A DNA stretch of 64,000 nt from Aristolochia californica (lineage: Eukaryota; Streptophyta; Magnoliopsida; Piperales; Aristolochiaceae), in assembly GCA_029961685.1 (NCBI GenBank), contig JARWKL010000007.1, forward strand, positions 18,547,013 to 18,611,012. Reading direction: 5' to 3'. Below the pieces are notes generated by a model that saw only the letters and a list, made by a program, of their open reading frames with translations, had not been told where the DNA came from and did no database searches. The position numbers and the translations under genes were made by a program. Every line of letters starts with the position of its first letter. The first letter of the stretch is position 1. Of this stretch, positions 51,995 to 63,329 are shown one piece after another.

Positions 51995-54900
51995 ATGAAC
52001 ACAAAAGCTTTGTTATCCAAGTTTTGGAAATTCCATTAGTCCAACCCTATTAAGCTTGGAATTTTACATGAAGGAGATTTTTTCTACACATGTTTTAAAA
52101 ATGGATATGCATGCTTGAAACATGTTAAAGATTCAAATGACCTATGGATCCAAAGCTTTTAAAGAGAATAACAAATGCTCATTAAATTCTCAAGTGAACG
52201 TGTGGTGGGATATTTACCCGAGTCTAACAAGTCATTATGTGATTTATCATGCGTAACGGGCTATATTTTTGTATGAAATGACTTATGGATTGCAATTCAA
52301 AACACAGTTAAAAATCCACCGGAACCCATTTTTCCCGATGATTGCAAAACCTGAGATATAAAAAAGAAAAGGTGCTTACAATCCCTAAAAATTACAGACA
52401 CTCTTTGGAATTATCTCTTTCTACATATGTGCATTGTGCATTTCCGTTTTAGATCTACGCATTTTTCTTAAATCATAACTTCGAGTTTTTCGCTCTCCCT
52501 TCATCCCGTAAACAAAAATGGCAAATAGATCACAACAAAATGAAATTTTCATAGTTGATGTACGGAAAAAGTTTAAAACAATAAAAAAAATTAAATTAAG
52601 GAAATTTATTCACACACCACAAATGAACACAAAAGTTTTGTTATCCAACTTTGGGAAATTCCACTAATCCAAAACTAATATCTTAGAATTTTACTTGAAG
52701 GAGATTTTTTCTACATATGTTTTAAAATTGGATATGCATGCCAGAAACATGTTACAGATTCAAATGACCTATAGATCCAAAGCTTTTAAAGAGAATAACA
52801 AACGCTCATTAAATTCTCAAGTGAACGTGCGGTGGGATATTTGCCCGAGTCAAACAAGCCATTGTTTTGCCCATATTCAAAATGTTGAGCTAACAATCAT
52901 AGATGATTGTAAAGTGATTCGTCATGCATAACGGGCTATATTTTTCTAAGAAATGACTTATGGATTTGAAGTCAACACTCAGTTAAAGATCACCCGCCTC
53001 CCCCGTTTCCCGACGATTGCAAAACCTTAGATATAAAAACGAAAGAGTGCATCCGATCCCTAAATATATAGACACTCTTTGGAAATATCTCTCTCTACAT
53101 TTGTGCATTGTGCATTTCCATTTTATATGTACACTTTTTTCTTAAGTCATAACTTTGACTTTTCGCTCTCCCTTCATCCCGAAAACAAACATGGCAAAAA
53201 GCTTACAACAAAATGAAAATGTTATAGTTGATGTATGGAAAAAATTTTAAACAATAAAAAATATAAATAAAGAAAATTTATTCACCCAACACAAATGAAC
53301 ACAAAAGTTTTGTTATCCAATTTTCGGAAATTCCACTAGTTTAACCCTAATAGCTTGGAATTTTGAAAGAAAGAGATTTCATCCACACATGTTTTAAAAA
53401 TGGATATGCATGTTTGAAACATGTTAAAGACGCAAATGAGCTATGGATGCAAAGCTTTTAAAGAGAATAACAAACACTCATTAAATTCTCAAGTGAACTT
53501 GCGCTGGGATATTTACCCGAGTCAAACATGCCATTATTTTGCCCATTTGCAAAAAGTTGACATAATTAATCATTGATGATTGTAATGTGATTTATCATGC
53601 GTAACGGGCTATATTTTTGTATGAAATGACTTATGGATTGCAATTCAACACTCAGTTAAAAATCCTCCGATACCCATTTTTCCCGACGATTTAAAACCTG
53701 AGATATAAAAACGAAAAGGTGCTTACAGTCCCTAAAAATTACAGACACTCTTTGGAATTATCTCTCTCCACATATGTGCATTGTGAATTTCCGTTTTAGA
53801 TGTACACATTTTTCTTAAATCAAAACTTCGAGTTTTTCGCCCTCCCTTCATCTCGTAACAAAAAAGGCAAATAGATCACAGCAAAATGAAAATTTCATAG
53901 TTGATGTAGGGAAAAATTTTAAAACAATAAAAAAATTAAATGAAGAAAATTTATTCACACACAACAAATGAACACAAAAGTTTTGTTATCCAAGTTTGGG
54001 AAATTCCACTAGTCCAAAACTAATATCTTGGAATTTAACGTGAAGGAGATATTTTCTACACATGTTTAAAAAATGAATATGCATGCCAGAAACATGTTAA
54101 AGATTCAAATGACCTGTGGATCTAAAGCTTTTAAAGAGAATAATAAACGCTCATTAAATTCTCAAGTGAACGTGCGATGGGATATTTGCCCGAGTCAAAT
54201 AAACCATTATTTTGCCCATATTCAAAAAGTTGTGCTAGCAATCATAGATGATTGTAAAGTGATTTGTCATGCATAACGGGCTACATTTTTGTAAGAAATG
54301 ACTTATGGATTTGAAGTCAACACTCAGTTAAAAATCGCCCGCCTCCCCCGTTTCCCGACGATTACAAAACCTTAGATATAAAAACGAAAAAGTGCATACG
54401 ATCCCTAAAACATACAAACACTCTTTGGAAATATCTCTCTACATTTTTTCATTATGCATTCCCATTTTAGATGTACACTTTTTTCTTAAATCAGAACTTT
54501 GAGTTTTTGCTCCCCCTTCATCCCGTAAACAAAAAAGGCAAAAAAGATCACAACAAAATAAAAAATTTATAGTTGATGTGTGGAAAATATTTAAAATATA
54601 ACTAATGTAAATAAAAAATATCTATTCACACACCACAAATGAACACAAAAGTTTTGTTATCCATGTTTGGGAAATTCCATTAGTCCAACCCTATTAAGCA
54701 TGGAATTTTACATGAAGGAGATTTTTTCTACACATGTTTTAAAAATGGATATGCATGCATGAAACATGTTAAAGATTCAAATGACCAATGGATCCAAAGC
54801 TTTTAAAGAGAATAACAAATGCTCATTAAATTTCCAAGTGAACGTGCGGTGGGATATTTACCCGAGTCTAACAAGTCATTATATTGCCCATTTTCAAAAA

Positions 54901-55312
54901 TTTGATCTAACAATCATAGATGATTGTAAAGTGATTTATCATGCGTAATGGGCTATATTTTTTTATAAAATGACTTACGGATTGCAATTCAACACTCAGT
55001 TAAAAATCCTCTGCCACCAATTTTTCCCGACGATTGCAAAACCTGAGATATAAAAACTAAAAAGAGCTTACAATCCCTAAAAATTACAGACATTCTTCGG
55101 AATTATCTCCCCCTACAATTGTGCATTGTGCTTTTCCATTTTAGATGTACACTTTTTTCTTAAATCAAAACTTTAACTTTTCGTTCTCGCTTCATCCCGA
55201 AAACAAACAAAGCAAAAAGCTTACAACAAAATGAAATTTTTATAGTTGATGTATGGAAAAAATTTAAAACAATAACAAATATAAATAAAGAAAATTTATT
55301 CACCCAACACAA
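51995..55312 (+). repeat. Five-unit repeat, copy 1: B/C (51995), A/B (52623), C (53295), A (53968), B (54639)
   Basis: B/C at 51995 is 628 bp: a 49-bp deletion at about 52237 lies between two 'atgt' sites, as seen by comparison with 55313. A/B at 52623 changes from A to B late, between about 53121 and 53158. The C, A and B units are complete. The unit types repeat in the same order from 55313. Confidence 0.85.
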
Positions 55313-58300
55313 ATGAACACAAAAGTTTTGTTATCTAAGTTTTGGAAATTCCATTAGTCAACCCCTATTAAGGTTGGAATTTTACATGAAGGGGATTTTT
55401 TCTACACATGTTTTAAAAATGGATATGCATGCTTGAAATATGTTAAAGATTCAAATGACCTATGGATCCAAAGCTTTTAAAGAGAATAACAAATGCTCAT
55501 TAAATTCTCAAGTGAACGTGTGGTGGGATATTTACCCGTCTAACAAGTCATTATGTTGCCCATTTTCAAAAATTTGACATAATTAATCCTAGATGATTGT
55601 AATGTGATTTATCATGCGTAACGGGCTATATTTTTGTGTGAAATGACTTATGGATTGCTATTCAACACTCAGTTAAAAATCCCCCGGAACCCATTTTTTT
55701 CGATGATTGCAAAACCTGAGATATAAAAATGAAAAGGTGCTTACAATCCCTAAAAATTACAGACACTCTTTGGAATTATCTCTCTCTACATATGTGTATT
55801 GTGCATTTCCGTTTTAGATCTACGCATTTTTCTTAAATCAAAACTTCGAGTTTTTCGCTCTCCCTTCATCCCATAAACAAAAAAGGCAAATAGATCACAG
55901 CAAAATGAAAATTTCATTGTTGATGTATGGAAAAAGTTTAAAAAAATAAAAAAATTAAATTAAGAAAATTTATTCACACACCACAAATGAACACAAAAGT
56001 TTTGCTATCCAAGTTTGGGAAATTCCACTAGTCCAAAACTAATATCTTGGAATTTTAGTTGAAGGAGATTTTTTATACACATGTTTTGAAATTAGATATG
56101 CATGCCAGAAACATGTTAAAGATTCAAATGACCTATAGATCCAAATCTTTTAAAGAGAATAACAAACGCTCCGTAAATTGTCAAGTGAACGTGCGGTGGG
56201 ATATTTGCCCGAGTCAAACAAGCCATTATTTTGCCCATATTCAAAAAGTTGAGCAAACAATCATAGATGATTGTAAATTGATTCGTCATGCGTAACGGGC
56301 TATATTTTTGTAAGAAATGACTTATGGATTTGAAGTCAACACTCAGTTAAAAATCGCCCGCCTCCCCCGTTTCACGACGATTGTAAAACCTTAGATATAA
56401 AAACGAAAGAGTGCATCCGATCCATAAAACATACAGACACTCATTGGAAATATCTCTCTCTACATTTGTGCATTGTGCATTTCCATTTTAGATGTACACT
56501 TTTTTCTTAAATCAAAACTTTGACTTTTTGCTCTCCCTTCATCCCGAAATCAAACAAGGCAAAAAGCTTACAACAAAATGAAAATGTTATAGTTGATGTA
56601 TGGAAAAAATTTAAAACAATAACAAATATAAATAAAGAAAATTTACTCACCCAACACAAATGAACACAAAAGTTTTGTTATCCAATTTTGGGAAATTCCA
56701 CTAGTTTAACCCTAATAGCTAGGAATTTTGCATGAAAGAGATTTCATCCATACATGTTTTAAAATGGATATGCGTTTTTGAAACATGTTAAAGATGCAAA
56801 TGAGCTATGGATGCAAAGCTTTTAAAGAGAATAACAAACGCTCATTAAATTCTCAAGTGAACTTGCGGTGGGATATTTACCAGAGTCAACCATGCCATTA
56901 TTTTTCCCATTTGCAAAAAGCTGACATAATTAATCATAGACGATTGTAATGTGATTTATCATGCGTAACGGGCTATATTTTTGTATGAAATGACTTATGG
57001 ATTTAAATTCAACACTCAGTTAAAAATCCTCCGCAACCCATTTTCCCAACGATTGCAAAACCTGAGATATAAAAACGAAAAGGTGCTTACAATCCCCAAA
57101 AATTAAAGACACTCTTTGGAATTATCTCTCTCTACATATGTGCATTGTGCATTTCCGTTTTAGATGTACACATTTTTCTTAACTCAAAACGTCGAGTTTT
57201 TCGCTCTCCCTTCATCACGTAAAAGTAAATGAAGAAAATTTATACACACACCACAAATGAACACAAAAGTTTTGTTATCCAAGTTTGGGAAATTCCACTG
57301 GTCCAAAACATTTATCTTGGCATTTTACATGAAGGAGATTTTTTCTACACATGTTTTAAAAATTGATATGCATGCAAGAAACATGTTAAAGATTCAAATG
57401 ACCCATGGATCCAAAGCTTTTAAAGAAAATAACAAATGCTCATTAAATTCTCAAGTGAACGTGCGGCGGGATATTTGCCCGAGTCAAACAAGCCATTATT
57501 TTGCCCATATTCAAAAAGTTGAGCTAACAATCATAGGTGATTGTAAAGTGATTTGTCTTGAGTAACGGGCTATATTTTGGTAAGAAATGACTTATGGATT
57601 TGAAGTCAACACTCAGTTAAAAATCGCCCTCATCCCCCAGTTCCCGACGATTGAAAAACCTTAGATATAAAAACGAAAGTGTGCATACGATCCCTAAAAC
57701 ATACAGACACTCTTTGTAAATATCTCTCACTACATTTGTGCATTGTGCATTTCCATTTTAGATGTACACTTTTTTCTTAAATCAGAACTTTGAGTTTTCG
57801 CTCCCCATTCATCCCGGAAAAGAAAAGGCAAAAAAGATTACAACAAAATAAAAACATTTATAGTTGATGTGCGAAAAATATTTAAAATAATAATTAACGT
57901 AATTAAAAAATATCTATTCACACACCACAAATGAACACAAAAGTTTTGTTATCCAAGTTTGGGAAATTCCATTAGTCCAACACTATTAAGCTTGGAATTT
58001 TACATGAAGGAGATTTTTTCTACACATGTTTTAAAAATGGATATGCATGCTTGAAACATGTTAAAGATTCAAATGATCTATGGATCCAAAGCTTTTAAAG
58101 AGAATAACATAGGCTCATTAAATTCTCAAGTGAACGTGCGGTGGGATATTTACCCGAGTCTAACAAGTCATTATTTTGCCCTTTTTCAAAAATTTGACAT
58201 AATTAATCATAGATGATTGTAATGTGATTTATCATGCGTAACGGGCTATATTTTTGTATAAAATGACTTATGGATTGCAATTCAACACTGAGTTAAAAAT

Positions 58301-58605
58301 CCTCTGCCACCAATTTTTCCCGACGATTGCAAAACCTGAGATATAAAAACTAAAAAGAGCTTACAATCCCTAAAAATTACAGAAACTCTTTGGAATTATC
58401 TCCCCTTACAATTGTGCATTGTGCTTTTCCATTTTAGATGTACACTTTTTTCTTAAATCAAAACTTTGACTTTTCGCTCTCCCTTCATCTCGAAAACAAA
58501 CAAGGCAAAAAACTTACAACAAAATGAAAATTTTATAGTTGATATATGGAAAAAATTTAAAACAATAACGAATATACATAAAGAAAATTTATTCACCCGA
58601 CACAA
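55313..58605 (+). repeat. Five-unit repeat, copy 2: B/C (55313), A/B (55987), C (56660), A (57257), B with C patch (57931)
   Basis: B/C at 55313 shares 'gtgtggtggg', 'cattatgt', 'ggaaccc' and 'gatctacgcattttt' with 51995. A/B at 55987 shares 'gtgcatccgatcc' and a late A-to-B switch with 52623. C at 56660 is only 597 bp: about 77 bp of the tail are lost at about 57222 ('cacgtaaaagtaaatg'). B at 57931 has a short C tract at 58197-58224. Confidence 0.85.
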
Positions 58606-59281
58606 ATGAAGACAAAAGTTTTGTTATCCAAGTTTGGGAAATTCCATTAGTCCAACCCTATTAAGCTTGGAATTTTACATGAAGGAGATTTTTTCTACAC
58701 ATGTTTTAAAAATGGATATTCATGGTTGAAACATGTTAAAGATTCGAATGACCTATGGATCCAAAGCATTTAAAGAGAATAACAAACGTTCCTAAAATTC
58801 TCAAGTGAACGTGCGGTGGGATATTTACCCGAGTCTAACAAGTCATTATTTTGGCCATTTTCAAAAATTTGACATAATTAACCATAGATGATTGTAATGT
58901 GATTTATCATGCGTAACGGGATATATTTTTGTATGAAATGACTTATGGATTGCAATTCAACACTCAGTTAAAAATCCTTCGCAACTCATTTTTCCCGACG
59001 ATTGCTAAACCAGAGATATAAAAACGAAAAGGTGCTTACAATCCCTAAAAATTACAAACACTCTTTGGAATTATCTCTCTCTACATATGTGCATTGTGCA
59101 TTTCCGTTTTATATGTACGCATTTTTCTTAAATCAAAACTTCTAGTTTTTCGCTCTCGCTTCATCCCGTAAACAAAATAGGCAAATAGATCACAGCAAAA
59201 TGAAAATTTCATAGTTGATGTACGGAAAAAGATTAAAACAATAAAAAAAGTAAATGAAGAAAATTTATTCACACACCACAA
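58606..59281 (+). repeat. B/C chimeric unit
   Basis: B up to 'caaaaattt' and C from 'gacataattaacc' (about 58871) to the end. The switch point is the same as in units 55313 and 57931. It begins with 'atgaagac' after a B tail, so it starts out of the normal A-B-C order. Confidence 0.87.
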
Positions 59282-61306
59282 ATGAACACAAAAGTTTTGT
59301 TATCCAAGTTTGGGAAATTCCACTAGTTCAAAACTAATATCTTGAAATTTTACTTGAAGAGAGATTTTTTCTACACATGTTTTAAAATTGGATATGCATG
59401 CCAGAAACATGTTAAAGATTCAAATGACCTATGGATCCAAAACTTTTGAAGAGAATAACAAACGCTCATTAAATTCTCAAGTGAACGTGCGGTGGGATAT
59501 TTGTCCGAGTCAAACAAGCCATTATTTTGCCCATATTCAAATCGTTGAGCTAACAATCTTAGGTGATTGTAAAGTGATTTGTCATGCGTAACGAGCTATA
59601 TTTTTGTAAGAAATGACTTATGGATTTGAAGTGAACACTCAGTTAAAACTCACCCGCCTCCCCCGTTTCCCCACGATTGCAAAACCTTAGATAAAAAAAC
59701 GAAAAAAGTGCATACGATCCCTAAAACATACAAACACTCTTTGGAAATATCTCTCTCTACATTTGTGCATTGTGCATTTCCATTTTAGATGTACACTTTT
59801 TCTTAAATCAGAACTTTGAGTTTTCGCTCCCCCTTCATCCCGTAAACAAAAAAGGCAAAAAAGATCACAACAAAATAAAAATTTTATACTTGAAGTGTGG
59901 AAAATATTTAAACTAATAACTAATGTAAATAAAAAATATCTATTCACACACCACAAATGAACACAAAAGTTTTGTTATCCAAGTTTGGGAAATTCTATTA
60001 GTCCAACCCTATTAAGCTTGGAATTTTACATGAAGGAGATTTTTTCTCCACATGTTTTAAAAATGGATATGCATGCGTGAAACATGTTAAAGATTCAAAT
60101 GACCTATGGATCCAAAGCTTTTAAAGAGAATAACAAACATTCATTAAATTCTCAAGTGAACGTGCGGTGGGATATTTACCCGAGCCTAACAAGTCATTAT
60201 TTTGCCCATTTTCAAAAATTTGATCTAACAATCATAGATGATTGTAAAGTGATTTAACTTGCGTAACGGGCTATATTTTTGTATCTAATGACTTATGGAT
60301 TGCAATTCAACACTCAGTTAAAAATCCTCTGCCACCAATTTTTCTCGACGATTGCAAAACCTGAGATATAAAAACTAAAAAGAGCTTACAATCCCTAAAA
60401 ATTATAGGCACTCTTAGGAATTATCTCTCCCTACAGTTGTGCATTGTGCTTTTCCATTTTAGATGTACACTTTTTTCTTAAATAAAAACTTTGACTTTTC
60501 TCTCTCCCTTCATCCCGAAAACAAATAAGGCAAAAAGCTTACAACAAAATGAAAATTTTATAGTTCATGTATGGAAAAAATTTAAAACAATAACAAATAT
60601 AAATAAAGAAAATTTATTCACCCAACACAAATGAACACAAACGTTTTGTTATCCAATTTTGGGAAATTCCACTAGTTTAACCCTAATTGCTTGGAATTTT
60701 GCAAGAAAGAGATTTCGTCCACACATGTTTTAAAAATGGATATGCATGTTTGAAACATGTTAAAGATGCAAATGAGGTATGGATGCAAAGCTTTTAGAGT
60801 GAATAAAAAACGCTCATTAAATTCTCAAGTGAACTTGCGGTGGGATATTTACCCGAGTCAAACATGCCATTATTTTGCCCATTCGCAAAAAGCTAACATA
60901 ATTAATCATAGATGATTGTAATTTGATTTATCATGCGTAATAGGCTATATTTTTGTATAAAATGACTTATGGATTGCAATTCAACACTCAGTTAAAAATC
61001 CCCCTGCAACCCATTTTTCCCGACGATTGCAAAACCTGAGTTATAAAAACGAGAAGGTGCTTACAATCCCTAAAAATTACAGACACTCTTTGGAATTATC
61101 TCTCTCTACTTATGTGTATTATGCATTACCGTTTTAGATGTACACATTTTTCTTAAATCAAAACTTCGAGTTTTTCGCTCTCCCTTCATCCCATAAACAA
61201 AAAAGGCAAATTGATCACAGCAAAATGAAAATTCCATAGTTGATGTACAGAAAAAGTTTAAAACAATAAAAAAAGTAAATGAAGAAAATTTATTCACACA
61301 CCACAA
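59282..61306 (+). repeat. Canonical A-B-C HOR (A 59282, B 59957, C 60631)
   Basis: Intact triple of 2025 bp. The C unit carries marks repeated at 63330: 'gcaaatgaggta', 'cattcgcaaaaagc', 'gcgtaataggc', 'tccccctgcaaccc' and 'aaattgatcacagc'. Confidence 0.92.
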
Positions 61307-63329
61307 ATGAACACAAAAGTTTTGTTATCCAAGTTTGGGAAATTCCACTTGTCCAAAACTAATATATTAGAATTTTACATGAAGGAGATTTTTTCTACAC
61401 ATGTTTTAAAAATGGATATGCATGCCAGAAACATGTTAAAGATTCAAATGACCTATGGATCCAAAGCTTTTAAAGATAATACCAAACGCTCATTAAATTC
61501 TCAAGTGAACGTGCGGTGGGATATTTGCCCGAGTCAAACAAGCCATTATTTTGCCCATATTCAAAAAGTTGAGCTAACAATCATAGGTGATTGTAAAGTG
61601 ATTTGTCATGCATAACGGGCTATATTTTCTTAAGAAATGACTTATGGATTTGAAGTCAACACTCAGTTAAAAATCGCTCGCCTCCCTCGTTTCCCGACGA
61701 TTGCAAAACCTTAGATATAAAAACGAAAAAGTGCATACGATCCCTAAAACAGACAGACACTATTTGGAAATATCACTCTCTACATTTGTGCATTGTGCAT
61801 TTCCATTTTAGATGTAACTTTTTTCTTAAATCAGAACTTTGAGTTTTAGCTCCTCCTTCATCCAGCAAATAAAAAAAAGGCAAAAAAGATTACCACAAAA
61901 TAAAAATTTTATAGTTGATGTGTGGAAAATATTTAAAATAATAACTAATATAAATAAAAAATATCTATTCACACAGCACAAATGAACATAAAAGTTTTGT
62001 TTTCCAAGTTTGGGAAATTCCATTAGTCCAACCCTATTATTCTTGGAATTTTACATGAAGGAGATTTTTTCTACACATGTTTTAAAAATGGATATGCATG
62101 CTTGAAACATGTTAAAGATTCAAATGACCTATGGATCCAAAGATATTAAAGAGAATAACCAACGCTCATTAAATTCTCAAATGAACGTGCGGTTGGATAT
62201 TTACCCGAGTCTAACAAGTCATTATTTTTCCCATTTTCAAAAATTTGATCTAACAATCATAGATGATTGTAAAGTGATTTATCATGCGTAACTGGCTATA
62301 TTTTTGTATCAAATGACTTATGGATTGCAATTCAACACTCAGTTAAAAATCCTCTGCCACCAATTTTTCCCGACGATTGAAAAACCTGAGATATAAAAAC
62401 TAAAAAGAGCTTACAATCCCTAAAAATTACAGACACTTTTTGGAATTATCTCTCCCTACAATTGTGCATTGTGCTTTTCCATTTTAGATGTACACTCTTT
62501 TCTTAAATCAAAACTTTGACTTTTCGCTCTCCCTTCATCCCGAAAACAAACAAGGCAAAAAGCTTACAACAAAATAAAAAATTTGAAGTTGATGTGTGGA
62601 AAATATTTAAAATAATAAATAATGTAAATAAAAAATATCTATTCACACACCACAAATGAACACAAAAGTTTTGTTATCCAAGTTTGGGAAATTCCATTAG
62701 TCCAACCGTATTAAGCTTGGATTTTTACATGAAGGAGAATTGTGCTACAAATGTTTTAAAAATGGATATGCATGCTTGAAACATGTTAAAGATTCAAAAG
62801 ACCTATGGAGCCAAAGCTTTTAAAGAGAATAACAAACGCTCATTAAATTCTCAAGTGAACGTGTGGTGGGATATTTACCCGAGTCTAACAAGTTATTATT
62901 TTACCCATTTTCAAAAATTTGATCTAACAATCATAGATGATTGTAAAGTGATTTATTATGCGTAACGGGCTATATTTTTGTATGAAATGACTTATGGATT
63001 GAAATTCAACACTCAGTTAAAAATCTTCTGCCACCAATTTTTCCCGACGATTGCAGAACCTGAGATATAAAATCGTAAAAGAGCTTACAATCCCTAAAAA
63101 TTACAGACACTCTTTGGAATTATCTCTCCCTACAATTGTGCATTGTGCTTTCCCATTTTAGATGTACACTTTTTTCTTAAATCAAAACCTTGACTTTTCG
63201 CTCTCCCTTCATCCCGAAAACAAACAAGGCAAAAAACTTACAACAAAATGAAAAACTTATAGTTGATGTATGGAAAAAATTTAAAACAATAAAAAATATA
63301 AATAAAGAAAATTTATTCACCCAACACAA
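61307..63329 (+). repeat. A (61307), B/A chimera (61982), B (62656)
   Basis: Unit 61982 is B through 'gcttacaacaaaat' (about 62576) and A from 'gtgtggaaaatattt' (about 62595). As predicted, it is followed by a second B. The effect is an A-B-B order and a four-unit repeat with the flanking C units. Confidence 0.88.
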
